The notes under the pieces were generated by a model. The model was given only the letters and a program-made list of their open reading frames with translations. It made no database searches and was not told the origin of the DNA. From NCBI GenBank assembly GCA_002842695.1, contig PHDT01000018.1, forward strand, positions 1-49,232: DNA of 49,232 bases, in the 5' to 3' direction. This document shows, one piece after another, positions 37,803 to 45,407 of this stretch; position 1 is the stretch's first letter, and every line of letters begins with the position of its first letter. The DNA comes from Bacteroidetes bacterium HGW-Bacteroidetes-10. GTDB lineage: Bacteria; Bacteroidota; Bacteroidia; Bacteroidales; UBA932. The position numbers were made by a program, and so were the translations under genes.

Positions 37803-37810
37803 TAATTTTG
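37803..37810 (+). promoter_or_regulatory. -7 box of the acyltransferase gene, with upstream direct repeat
   Basis: TAATTTTG matches TAnnTTTG, 16 bp before the ATG. GCAGGTTC occurs twice, at 37769-37776 and 37780-37787, one helical turn (11 bp) apart; it could be an activator site. Confidence 0.4.
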
Positions 37811-37826
37811 GGGTCAAATTTAGCCT

Positions 37827-38960
37827 ATGTCACAAGTTCCAGCAGCTGCGTTTGCAGACACCAAACCCCACTACAACATTCTTGACGGACTCAGAGGAGT
37901 TGCGGCACTTACTGTTGTATGTTTTCACATTTTTGAAGCATTTGCAACCAGCCATGTAGACCAGAAGATTAACCACGGCTATCTGGCTGTCGATTTCTTC
38001 TTTATCCTTTCGGGATTTGTGATGGGATATGCATATGACGACCGCTGGAAAACCATGTCGGTTTGGGAGTTCTTCAAAAGGAGGATTATCCGCCTTCACC
38101 CAATGGTGGTTATTGGAGCGCTTATTGGGGCTGCGATGTTCTATACTCAGGGATGCTCTGTATGGGATGTGTCCAAAATTTCAATAGCGGCTCTTTTGAT
38201 TGCCACACTGCTGAATGCCTTTTTGATTCCGGCCACACCGGGTACCGAGATAAGGGGAGTAGGAGAGATGTATCCGCTCAATGGCCCAAGCTGGTCGCTT
38301 TTTTTTGAGTATATAGGAAATATTCTTTACGCTCTGTTTATCCGCAGACTTCCTACAAAGGCTCTCTCTCTGCTTGTTGGTGCGGCAGGAGCCGGCCTCG
38401 CAATTTTTGCAATCTGGGGCCCGTACGGCGATATTTGCGTTGGCTACTCACTTACCGGCGATAACATACTTGGCGGAACTCTGCGTCTGTTATTCTCATT
38501 CTCAGCGGGTCTGCTTATGTCCAGAGTTTTCAAACCGGTTAAAAAAATAAAGGGTGCTTTCTGGATTGGAGGCCTTGCGATTGTGGTTTTATCTGCAATT
38601 CCGCGCATTGGCGGCGCAGATCACTACTGGATGAATGGTCTTTATGACACTTTGTGCTTTGCGGTTGCTTTTCCGCTGATTGTCTATATTGGAGCATCAG
38701 GGGAGATTAAGGGCAGGCTGGCAACCAAACTGTGCAAGTTCCTGGGGGATATCTCATATCCGCTCTATATGGTTCACTATCCATTCATTTACCTCTACTA
38801 TGCATGGGTAAAGAATGAGAACCTAACCTTTGTGCAGTCTCTGCCCGGCGCAGCTGCACTCTTTATCGGGTCAATATTGCTGGCATACCTGAGTCTGAAG
38901 CTCTACGACGAGCCTGTAAGAAGGTTCCTTACAAAGTATCTGCTCCGTAAGAAGAGTTAA
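37827..38960 (+). CDS. Acyltransferase-3 family membrane protein (OafA-like)
   Basis: The family moves acyl groups onto cell-surface sugars such as O-antigen or exopolysaccharide. The 377 residues have about ten transmembrane helices. The N-terminal LDGLRGVAALTVVCFHIF carries the conserved Arg and His, FFFILSGFVMGYAY is the second block, and WEFFKRRIIRLHP is the third. C-terminal YPLYMVHYPFIYLYYAW is typical. There is no SGNH domain. Its 3' end overlaps tsaC by 32 bp on the opposite strand. The substrate is unknown. Confidence 0.93.
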   Translation: MSQVPAAAFADTKPHYNILDGLRGVAALTVVCFHIFEAFATSHVDQKINHGYLAVDFFFILSGFVMGYAYDDRWKTMSVWEFFKRRIIRLHPMVVIGALIGAAMFYTQGCSVWDVSKISIAALLIATLLNAFLIPATPGTEIRGVGEMYPLNGPSWSLFFEYIGNILYALFIRRLPTKALSLLVGAAGAGLAIFAIWGPYGDICVGYSLTGDNILGGTLRLLFSFSAGLLMSRVFKPVKKIKGAFWIGGLAIVVLSAIPRIGGADHYWMNGLYDTLCFAVAFPLIVYIGASGEIKGRLATKLCKFLGDISYPLYMVHYPFIYLYYAWVKNENLTFVQSLPGAAALFIGSILLAYLSLKLYDEPVRRFLTKYLLRKKS

Positions 38961-39909
38961 GAAATTCCCGCCAGTCGTATTCTGCCTTGCGGAGTCTGTC
39001 CATTATTGCGATGCCTATCCCTTCCGAAGGCACCGGCTCTGCAATGATTAACTCAATCTGAGGGTCGTCTTCAAAAGAGTGCATGGCCTCAAACATGTTT
39101 ACCGCGTAGTCCTTCAGATCATTTGTCTGAGAGACTTTTATCACCTTAAGGTATCCGCCTTCGAGCTTCCCGGAAAATGAGATAAGGCCGGCTTTGGATT
39201 TCTCAATATGTAATAGTTCTGTGTCTGCTATCAGAAGCATTTTTCTTGGGCTGTAGTGGGATTTTAGCATCCCGGGGGCCGACAGCTTCTCTACTTCTGA
39301 GCTTCCGTCAAACGGGACAACCTTTTCCAGCTCCTCTTTTGTGATGATTCCGTTTCGCAGAATCTGGAACCCAATCTCTGTAAGCCTTATAATTGTCGAT
39401 TCAATTCCAACGGTTGTTTTTCCGCCGTCAAGGATATAATCTACATTGGGAAGCTGCTTCTGAACGTGGGCTGCTGTTGTTGGGCTGATGCGCCCGAATT
39501 TGTTTGCGCTGGGGGCTGCTATGGGACAGTTTGACCTGGTTATGAGCTCCAGGGCAATCTCGTTTTTTGGCATTCTCACTCCTACTGTGGGCAGGCCGGA
39601 GGTCACAAGATCAGGAACTATGCTGCTTTTTGGGAGTACCATGGTAAGCGGCCCGGGCCAGAATTTCTCTGCCAGTTTATAAATCCTCTCGTCAATATTG
39701 TCTGCAACTGTTTCCAGCTGGGCCATGGTAGAAATATGCACAATGAGCGGGTCAAAAGAGGGGCGCTCCTTGAGTTCAAATATCTTTGCCACTGCCAGCG
39801 GGTTTAATGCGTTTGCGCCAAGCCCGTAAACTGTTTCAGTAGGAAAGGCTACAAGCTTCCCCTCCTGAATACATTTTGCGGCAAATTCTATGTTATTTGT
39901 ACTTTTCAT
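38929..39909 (-). CDS. tsaC: L-threonylcarbamoyladenylate synthase, Sua5 type
   Basis: It makes threonylcarbamoyl-AMP for t6A37 on ANN-decoding tRNAs. The 326 residues have the YrdC/SUA5 domain (about 1-205) with LVAFPTETVYGLGANAL, PLTMVLPKS, GLPTVGVRMP, ITRSNCPIAAPSANKFGRISPTTA and GIESTIIRL, plus a C-terminal Sua5 domain (about 225-326) ending WREFLNSSYGADTL. It is the long Sua5 rather than the short TsaC. Its promoter (-7 TATCTTTG, minus, 39945-39938) faces that of the DUF4143 ATPase. Confidence 0.95.
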   Translation of the reverse strand: MKSTNNIEFAAKCIQEGKLVAFPTETVYGLGANALNPLAVAKIFELKERPSFDPLIVHISTMAQLETVADNIDERIYKLAEKFWPGPLTMVLPKSSIVPDLVTSGLPTVGVRMPKNEIALELITRSNCPIAAPSANKFGRISPTTAAHVQKQLPNVDYILDGGKTTVGIESTIIRLTEIGFQILRNGIITKEELEKVVPFDGSSEVEKLSAPGMLKSHYSPRKMLLIADTELLHIEKSKAGLISFSGKLEGGYLKVIKVSQTNDLKDYAVNMFEAMHSFEDDPQIELIIAEPVPSEGIGIAIMDRLRKAEYDWREFLNSSYGADTL

Positions 39910-39937
39910 CTTTCCTGTGTCTGATAAAATATCGCTG

Positions 39938-39945
39938 CAAAGATA
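39938..39945 (-). promoter_or_regulatory. -7 box of tsaC
   Basis: TATCTTTG on the minus strand, 28 bp upstream of the ATG. The left operator of the divergent ATPase gene (39967-39986) borders its -33 region. Confidence 0.5.
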
Positions 39946-39966
39946 GTGAGATAATTTTAATCGAAA

Positions 39967-40028
39967 TTGTATAATAGAAAATACAAAATGTTATAAAAAT
40001 TGTATTTTCGAAAATACAATTATCTTTG
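39967..40028 (+). promoter_or_regulatory. Twin operator and -7 box of the AAA/DUF4143 ATPase gene
   Basis: Two copies of TTGTAT-N8-ATACAA occur at 39967-39986 and 40000-40019, 33 bp (about three helical turns) apart. The right copy lies inside a perfect 24-bp palindrome (39998-40021) that runs into the -7 box TATCTTTG (40021-40028). The arrangement predicts cooperative repression; the repressor is unknown, but the ATPase itself has a C-terminal HTH-like segment. Confidence 0.7.
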
Positions 40029-40046
40029 TGTAAAATATTATCAATT

Positions 40047-41243
40047 ATGGAAAATCTTTTTTCTGTGTTCAGGTATTTGATTTCAAGAACTGAACTGGGC
40101 TTTGTAAGATATTTGTATTCAACCATAAACTGGAACAACAGGCTTATCGCAATTGTGGGAGCTCGTGGAGTCGGTAAAACAACGATGCTCTTTCAGCATA
40201 TTAAATTAAACTATGATGTCAATTCTCAGGATGTATTATATGCATCACTTGATAACCTCTGGTTTGCAAATCACTCATTACTGGAACTGGCAGATGAATT
40301 CCATAAAAGCGGAGGTAAGGCACTTTTTTTTGATGAAGTGCATAAATATAAGGGGTGGTCGAGAGAGATAAAGAACATATATGATTCTTATCCCCAACTG
40401 AAAATAGTTTTTACAGGATCTTCCATGCTGGATATTCACAAGTCCGGAGGAGACCTCAGCAGAAGGGCTGTCAAATATACTTTACGAGGCATGTCGTTAA
40501 GAGAATACATTGAATATGAACATGGAATAAAGCTGGAACCATTATCTCTTGAAGATTTACTTACCAATCACATTGCAATCGCAACAGAAACAGGCAAGAA
40601 AATAAGACCGGTTTCTGTTTTCAAAGAGTATGTCAGAAGCGGATATTTTCCTTATTATAAAGAAGATAAAGAGGGGTATCATAATAGGGTCATGGAAACT
40701 ATTAATACAATAATTGAAGTGGATTTACCGGCAAACCTGGAAATCGAGTATAGCACCATTATAAAAATTAAGAGACTTTTCTCAATTATTGCGACAAGTG
40801 TACCCTTTAAGCCAAATATCAGCAAACTTGCAGAACAGGTAGGGACAACAAGACCAAGTTTATTAAATTTTCTGGAGGCTTTAAACAGGGCTCAGGCAAT
40901 CCTAATACTTGACAAGGAGGCTCAGGGGCTAAAGAGACTGGTTAAACCGGAAAAGGTATATCTGGGTAATACTAACTATGCATATGCAATATCCGGAGAG
41001 AGTGCAGACATTGGTAATGTAAGGGAGACCTTTTTTTATTCGATGGTTTCGGCTGCAAATAAGGTGAGTTATTCAGATCAAACTGACTTTATTGTTGACG
41101 GGCATTACAATTTTGAAATAGGAGGCAAGGATAAGGGGCAAAAACAGTTATCCGGCTTAAAAAACGGATTTGTGGCAAAAGATAATATCGAGACGGGAAC
41201 AGGTAATCAGATTCCGTTATGGATGTTTGGGATGCTTTATTAA
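40047..41243 (+). CDS. AAA ATPase with DUF4143-type C-terminal region
   Basis: A 398-residue protein from ATG 40047; an upstream in-frame start at 40026 falls in the -7 box and is rejected. Walker A is GARGVGKTT, Walker B is GGKALFFDEVHKY, and the sensor is VFTGSSMLDIHKSGGDLSRR, all typical of the AAA_14/DUF4143 family abundant in Bacteroidota. The C-terminal part has a helix-turn-helix-like segment (ISKLAEQVGTTRPSLLNFLEAL) and a nuclease-like tail that may be incomplete. The family has no firm function. Its last 27 bp overlap the transglutaminase-like gene on the opposite strand. Confidence 0.9.
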   Translation: MENLFSVFRYLISRTELGFVRYLYSTINWNNRLIAIVGARGVGKTTMLFQHIKLNYDVNSQDVLYASLDNLWFANHSLLELADEFHKSGGKALFFDEVHKYKGWSREIKNIYDSYPQLKIVFTGSSMLDIHKSGGDLSRRAVKYTLRGMSLREYIEYEHGIKLEPLSLEDLLTNHIAIATETGKKIRPVSVFKEYVRSGYFPYYKEDKEGYHNRVMETINTIIEVDLPANLEIEYSTIIKIKRLFSIIATSVPFKPNISKLAEQVGTTRPSLLNFLEALNRAQAILILDKEAQGLKRLVKPEKVYLGNTNYAYAISGESADIGNVRETFFYSMVSAANKVSYSDQTDFIVDGHYNFEIGGKDKGQKQLSGLKNGFVAKDNIETGTGNQIPLWMFGMLY

Positions 41244-42119
41244 TTCCGGTTTCCTGTAAAAGTCGTTTAGTGAGTTTGTGTAGTAGCTGTAGTTGATTTT
41301 GTTGCTGCGCTGGAAGATGCGTGGCTCTTTGTGACCTGTAGGTACAAGGGTTAATTTACTCATTCCGTTGATCCTATTGAATTTATCGGAGTCGAGTGTC
41401 TTCTGGTCGAAGAGGATGTCGAAGTAGAAGAGGTATTTTCCAATCCATTTGATGTAGCTGTCTGAGTCCTCTTTGCTGAGCGGACCCTGTTTGTTGACAA
41501 GCACTAGGCCTGCATCTTTATTATAGATGGCTTTCTGGAACTCTACTCCTGTGAGAGGGGTTCCGTTAAGGGTGGGCATAATATTGAACTGAGGGTCTAT
41601 GTAAATCCATTTGCCAAGCTCATTTGAGTAGACCTCTGAAACGACGTGTCCGGCACCGCGTCTGACTTTCTCGACATCTCTGGTTTTAAGGCCCAGTGTT
41701 CTTGCCGGTATTCCAATACTGTTGTGGGCGGCGGTTGCAACAATTCCGTACTCTACGCAGCGGAACTGCTTGCCCTGTCTTGCTTCTGATAGAATTGTGA
41801 GGGCATCGGATTTGGTTGGTGTGTTACTGCCGTTGTGCGACCACTGTTTGCTGGTCCAGTCAAGAATTGTCTTGATTTTTTCAAGTTCGCTCTGGCCTGC
41901 TGTAAGCTGCTCCAGGTTGTTGGCGGTTCTGAGCTCTTTCAGGAAGGTGTTGTTAAGGGTGTCGGCATAATGAAACTGGTAGAGGGAATTGGGGGCGTCG
42001 GTTGTGTAGGAGATATCCATCAGCTTAGCTGAGGGGCTGATTTTTACAAGCTGGTAGAATGAGGTGCAACCGGATAAAAGGATGGCTGCGATGATGAGGG
42101 GGAGGGGGTTTTTGTTCAT
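41217..42119 (-). CDS. Transglutaminase-like lipoprotein
   Basis: The protein has 300 residues. A type II signal peptide ends in the lipobox LSGC, so it should be lipid-anchored. The core is a transglutaminase-like cysteine-protease fold: catalytic Cys in QFRCVEYGIVATAAHNSIGIPARTLGLK, His in RGAGHVVSEVYS, Asp in KWIYIDPQFNIMP. All three are present, so activity is plausible. The physiological substrate is unknown. It converges on the ATPase gene with a 27-bp overlap. Confidence 0.85.
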   Translation of the reverse strand: MNKNPLPLIIAAILLSGCTSFYQLVKISPSAKLMDISYTTDAPNSLYQFHYADTLNNTFLKELRTANNLEQLTAGQSELEKIKTILDWTSKQWSHNGSNTPTKSDALTILSEARQGKQFRCVEYGIVATAAHNSIGIPARTLGLKTRDVEKVRRGAGHVVSEVYSNELGKWIYIDPQFNIMPTLNGTPLTGVEFQKAIYNKDAGLVLVNKQGPLSKEDSDSYIKWIGKYLFYFDILFDQKTLDSDKFNRINGMSKLTLVPTGHKEPRIFQRSNKINYSYYTNSLNDFYRKPELIKHPKHP

Positions 42120-42235
42120 GGGTTAGTCATTTATATTTAAAAATATTTGAACTCAACTTATGAACAGCAATAATAGTTCATTTTTATCAATATTGGATAA
42201 TTATCAAAACATTAATCATGATATTTTGTGTAATA

Positions 42236-42266
42236 AAAAAGCAGGAATGCAAATTTCCTGCTTTAA
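42236..42266 (-). terminator. Terminator after the TAC module
   Basis: Arms AAAGCAGGAA (42238-42247) and TTCCTGCTTT (42255-42264) with a 7-nt loop and a T-tract on the minus strand, 33 bp after the last gene. Confidence 0.85.
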
Positions 42267-42298
42267 ATATATTCAATGTTTTTGAGTTAACTATTCGG

Positions 42299-42721
42299 TT
42301 ATTTCTTAACAGATAGACCTTCAAAAATTAGATCTTCTCCTATTGCGTCAACTAAATTAATAGGGGGTAATACTATGGTATTAAGGACGGTAGTATCTGT
42401 TTTTGCGTGAATAATCCCTCGTGCAGTGCCTACAACAATAGTAGCCATATAACGTAAAAAGTCAACAGGAACTTTATTCTGATTTTTAATATAGTCGATG
42501 CCATCTTCTGCAATGTCGAAATGGCAAGCCACTTCGAGTATAAGAATTAAATTTTCCTGCTGTGTAAATTTAATATTCGAAGTACACCTTATTTGCGAAA
42601 AATCAGACTTTAAGTCAAAATTATAATTTGTATCAATATTAACATTTTCCCCATTGATAAACTTATCGGGAAAAATTGCAAATTGTTTTGTCTCAATTAG
42701 ACTTATTCTATATGGAATCAT
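42299..42721 (-). CDS. SecB-like chaperone of a toxin-antitoxin-chaperone module
   Basis: A 140-residue protein. The C-terminal half (FLRYMATIVVGTARGIIHAKTD then LPPINLVDAI) lines up with the PYAR...LAPVNFDAL region of SecB, and the preceding strand LILILEVACHFDI fits the central strands. The start ATG 42721 overlaps the antitoxin stop by one base (TAATG), so the two are translationally coupled. In known TAC systems such a SecB-like protein protects the antitoxin from degradation. Identification rests on fold-level similarity plus context and should be checked by structure prediction. Confidence 0.7.
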   Translation of the reverse strand: MIPYRISLIETKQFAIFPDKFINGENVNIDTNYNFDLKSDFSQIRCTSNIKFTQQENLILILEVACHFDIAEDGIDYIKNQNKVPVDFLRYMATIVVGTARGIIHAKTDTTVLNTIVLPPINLVDAIGEDLIFEGLSVKK

Positions 42722-43071
42722 TACGCAGCTAAACTATAATTATTATCTTTTTTATAAGTAGAACCAGCACCTGAATTGGAGCTTGCTCCATATGAACAAT
42801 CTTCCGAAATATAACTATTAAGATCTTGGAACTCTAATTTTGGAGCTTTGCCAATTGCAAGAGATAGTTCAACAATTTTACTTAATTTATAATTAAAATC
42901 ACCATTAAGTAGTTGAGTGACATATCCTTTTGTGTACCCAAGATGATTAGCGAGTTGGGTATTATTCATTTTTTTCTTTTTCTTGAATTCATCGAGCTCT
43001 CGAAACAATTCAATCTGAAGTTTTGCGATCCAATAGCCTTTACTACTAAGAAGTTCAGCCCTTGTTTTCAT
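42721..43071 (-). CDS. Xre-family antitoxin of the TAC module, with C-terminal tail
   Basis: A 116-residue HigA-like antitoxin. The helix-turn-helix is MNNTQLANHLGYTKGYVTQLLNG, after an N-terminal helix (KLQIELFRELDEFKKKKK). The domain is followed by a 35-residue polar tail (SYISEDCSYGASSNSGAGS and on to NNYSLAA) that no simple HigA needs. In tripartite modules such tails are the chaperone-addiction segment. The start overlaps the toxin stop by 17 bp, and its stop shares a base with the chaperone ATG. Confidence 0.85.
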   Translation of the reverse strand: MKTRAELLSSKGYWIAKLQIELFRELDEFKKKKKMNNTQLANHLGYTKGYVTQLLNGDFNYKLSKIVELSLAIGKAPKLEFQDLNSYISEDCSYGASSNSGAGSTYKKDNNYSLAA

Positions 43072-43459
43072 TTTTGTTATTTTTTTGAGAAATAATAAAT
43101 TGACTCTTTATTGCTCGGAATTTATTAATATCATCTTTCTGAGAATTCTTGTATCCGCACATAACAACTAATTTGCAATTAGGTTGCTTTATTGCATAAA
43201 CACGGATATGATTACTTTTGAATTCATACTCTTTGACGTTGTCTTTTGCCCCTTTAAGTTCTCTAAATTTATTTTCTGGTAAAGACTGAAGATTTGCAAC
43301 AGCCTCCATATAGTAATAAATACTTTCCATCTCAGTCTTGTATTTTTCTTCTAAAGAGTCCTCAAACTGGTCAAGAAGAGATACTCCATTAACAACTAGT
43401 TTGTTAATAACTTGCTTTCCATTTATAGCATCTATTTTTTGGACTGCAAAAGTAGGCAT
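43055..43459 (-). CDS. HigB/RelE-like toxin of the TAC module
   Basis: A 134-residue putative mRNA interferase from ATG 43459. An upstream TTG at 43477 lies inside the operator palindrome and is unlikely. The central and C-terminal strands LPENKFRELKGAKDNVKEYEF, HIRVYAIKQP and KLVVMCGYKNSQKDDINKF match the RelE/HigB fold (strand-strand-GxxKK-like end). Toxin-first order is typical of higBA. No catalytic residue can be named with certainty. Confidence 0.82.
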   Translation of the reverse strand: MPTFAVQKIDAINGKQVINKLVVNGVSLLDQFEDSLEEKYKTEMESIYYYMEAVANLQSLPENKFRELKGAKDNVKEYEFKSNHIRVYAIKQPNCKLVVMCGYKNSQKDDINKFRAIKSQFIISQKNNKNENKG

Positions 43460-43465
43460 AAAATT

Positions 43466-43483
43466 GTTTAGTTGCAACTAAAC
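43466..43483. promoter_or_regulatory. Perfect 18-bp palindromic operator of the TAC module
   Basis: GTTTAGTTGCAACTAAAC is a perfect palindrome ending 6 bp upstream of the toxin ATG. It is the expected place for autorepression by the Xre antitoxin. Confidence 0.7.
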
Positions 43484-43524
43484 TTTATTATTTTTCAATC
43501 TTGAATTCAAAATTGATAGATGTA

Positions 43525-44097
43525 TTAATTGCGACACGCTTTGTCTTTCAGGAAGAACATCAGACCAAAGAAATTAGGGATAGATAATACCAGGGAAGTT
43601 ATGCTCATCAACTCTGGTTTTTGCAAATATGTGAGCAATCCGCTTATTAACATAGCAAGGAATATGGCGGAAAACCAGGAGATGATATATCGTTTGAGCT
43701 CTCTCAGGTTTATGAAGTCTTTGTCTTTTCGCAGTATGATCATAACGCCGAATGCGGCTATTAGGATCAATACAATTGCATTTAATACAGATGAGTAGAG
43801 ATATGGGATTGTGTTGTACTTATTTTGAATAATCCAAAGTACAATTGCCACGGTTTTGATAAAAATTACTGAAATTATAAGAATGTTTTCAACCTTGTAA
43901 TTGTGCTGTTTTAAATATCCGGAAACAGCGTAGTAAAAGCCGATTATTCCAACGAAAGAGACAATTACTGCAATAAGTCTGTGTGTTTCAGTAAACTGAT
44001 CGCTTACGTCGAATAGTGAACTTATAACAGCAGTGCTGATGTAGTTAGCGATTAGCAATATTGTGCTGATGATTCCGACGAGCCTTTTTGTTTCCAT
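43525..44097 (-). CDS. Multipass membrane protein of unknown function
   Basis: A 190-residue protein with about six transmembrane helices (LVGIISTILLIANYISTAVI, LIAVIVSFVGIIGFYYAVSGY, ILIISVIFIKTVAIVLWII, AIVLILIAAFGVMIIL, SWFSAIFLAMLISGLLTYL, SITSLVLSIPNFFGLMFFL) and short charged loops. No family recognised. It ends upstream of the TAC operon on the same strand; no operon link is proven. Confidence 0.72.
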   Translation of the reverse strand: METKRLVGIISTILLIANYISTAVISSLFDVSDQFTETHRLIAVIVSFVGIIGFYYAVSGYLKQHNYKVENILIISVIFIKTVAIVLWIIQNKYNTIPYLYSSVLNAIVLILIAAFGVMIILRKDKDFINLRELKRYIISWFSAIFLAMLISGLLTYLQKPELMSITSLVLSIPNFFGLMFFLKDKACRN

Positions 44098-44209
44098 GAT
44101 CTGGTTTTTAAAATTTATTTGTCGGGGGCAATGTTGTGTAAATTTAAGACTTTTATTTAATATTCAAGTGTTTGGGAGATTCTGATTCGTGAAAATGTAA
44201 AGTTGTACT

Positions 44210-44416
44210 TTATATATTCATGAAAAAATAAGAGCTGTCATCTCTTTTGATGGCAGCTCTTTTAATTAAGTTGCGGTTGTAAACCTTTTTGGACTTGTGA
44301 ACCATTGTTCGTGACCGGACGGGGTGTCCGTGGGCCTCAATCTCTTCCTCTCTGGAGGCTCTGCGGTTGGCAAGGAGGAAGTCGGCCTCAGTGATTGTTA
44401 ATTTCTTCTTTTTCAT
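44210..44416 (-). CDS. Conserved-looking small basic protein
   Basis: A 68-residue protein rich in Lys and Arg (MKKKKLTITEADFLLANRRASREEEIEAHG). The central RSRTMVHKSKKVYNRNLIKRA is strongly basic. I do not recognise a family. Its last codons (about AAIKRDDSSYFF) are formed by the arms of an intrinsic terminator hairpin (44230-44261). The gene is isolated. Confidence 0.6.
   Translation of the reverse strand: MKKKKLTITEADFLLANRRASREEEIEAHGHPVRSRTMVHKSKKVYNRNLIKRAAIKRDDSSYFFMNI
44230..44261 (-). terminator. Intrinsic terminator inside the 3' end of a coding gene
   Basis: AAGAGCTGTCATC (44230-44242) and GATGGCAGCTCTT (44249-44261) form a 13-bp stem with one G-T pair. The T-rich tail on the minus strand includes the last sense codons and the TAA at 44212-44210. 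Confidence 0.75.
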
Positions 44417-44458
44417 ATTCTCATGAATTGGGAGGCAAAGGTAGAAAAGGGTTTTAAT

Positions 44459-44638
44459 TTATTTGAGTTCGGTGAGATAAATCAGGATGCAGATCATGAG
44501 GATGGTGAGGATCAGAAAGAGGATGTCGGCTTTTAGTTTGCCGTTTTTCTTGATTTTTATGTCGTAGACTATGCGCTTTATTCGTCTGGTGAGGAGGAAT
44601 GCGGCCAGTGGGATGAGGAGGATGTATAGGGTGGGCAT
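44459..44638 (-). CDS. Small two-helix membrane protein
   Basis: A 59-residue open frame from ATG 44638 to TAA 44461-44459. It starts MPTLYILLIPLAAFLLTRR (helix 1), has a basic loop IKRIVYDIKIKKNGKLKAD, then ILFLILTILMICILIYL (helix 2) and TELK. The two hydrophobic helices and sharp basic loop are coherent, but there is no family match. It lies 27 bp downstream of the outer-membrane gene on the same strand. Confidence 0.6.
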   Translation of the reverse strand: MPTLYILLIPLAAFLLTRRIKRIVYDIKIKKNGKLKADILFLILTILMICILIYLTELK

Positions 44639-44665
44639 GGGGTGTATGTTTACAGAAAATAAATA

Positions 44666-45193
44666 CTAGAACGCGTACCCGAGCTTCAGGTCCATTGCCA
44701 GCACTGCTTCCCAGTTGCTGCTTCCAATAATATTGGTTCCGACTCCTGCTGCCACTTCAAAAATGAAGTGCTCGCCCATTGTTCTTTTCAAACCGTATTT
44801 GGGTACTATAAGGATGTATTGGCTTGCCTCGGCATTGTTGCCAATACTAAAACCTGGCTGATAATCTGCAGATACTGCAATGTAGTTTGCGGAGTTGTTA
44901 ATGGTTTTCTTGCCTTTACTGAATCTTTTGGACAGATTGTAGTAATATCTTGGTTCTATTCTGAGTGACGGAGCTATATACCAGTAGTTGCCGTTGAAAG
45001 TTCCTGAGCCAAAACCTCCGTTAAGGATAAGTTCCATGTTCAGTGTAGAATGTTGGGCTATTGGATGCTCGTAGGAGTAAGATAGTCCTACCAATGGTCC
45101 TTTAATACTGTGGCTTCTTTGGGTATTGGCATTTTGTGCAGTTAAGCTGCAGTAGGTGGTTAAGATTAGTGTTATCAGCAGGAGTTTTTTCAT
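44666..45193 (-). CDS. Outer-membrane beta-barrel-like protein
   Basis: A 175-residue secreted protein. The signal peptide MKKLLLITLILTTYCSLTA is followed by Gln. Strand-like segments alternate (GPLVGLSYSYEHP, STLNMELILNGGFG, YWYIAPSLRIEPRYYYNL, NYIAVSADYQPGFSI, YILIVPKYGLKR, FIFEVAAGVGTN) and the chain ends LDLKLGYAF-like with a terminal Phe. An eight-stranded barrel is probable. Function unknown. Confidence 0.78.
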   Translation of the reverse strand: MKKLLLITLILTTYCSLTAQNANTQRSHSIKGPLVGLSYSYEHPIAQHSTLNMELILNGGFGSGTFNGNYWYIAPSLRIEPRYYYNLSKRFSKGKKTINNSANYIAVSADYQPGFSIGNNAEASQYILIVPKYGLKRTMGEHFIFEVAAGVGTNIIGSSNWEAVLAMDLKLGYAF

Positions 45194-45326
45194 GGTTTGT
45201 TAGTTTAGCTTGCTAAGTTGTACTAAGTTAGTGGTTTGAGGGGGAATTGCAAAATAATGTTGGATTTTTGGGAGTGGGTCGTTTTGCTTGGGGTTACAAC
45301 TTGGTGCTAAATGTGTAAACGGTCCT

Positions 45327-45403
45327 CTGGACTAAATGATTTATACTCTCGTTTTATCAATGCTAAAATAACTATTACTAAATTGTTTTATAGTTTAGTC
45401 CAG
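45327..45403. repeat. Spaced inverted repeat next to the RloC-like gene
   Basis: CTGGACTAAA (45327-45336) and TTTAGTCCAG (45394-45403) are perfect 10-bp arms 57 bp apart, ending 4 bp from the stop of the ATPase. They could mark an element border or act as a loose terminator. The rest of the gap 45194-45407 shows no gene. Confidence 0.4.
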
Positions 45404-45407
45404 TTAT

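Noticed and set aside
37827..38099. Possible minus-strand gene opposite the acyltransferase start
   Set aside because: Antisense to a clear acyltransferase-3 N-terminus and without promoter or family features.
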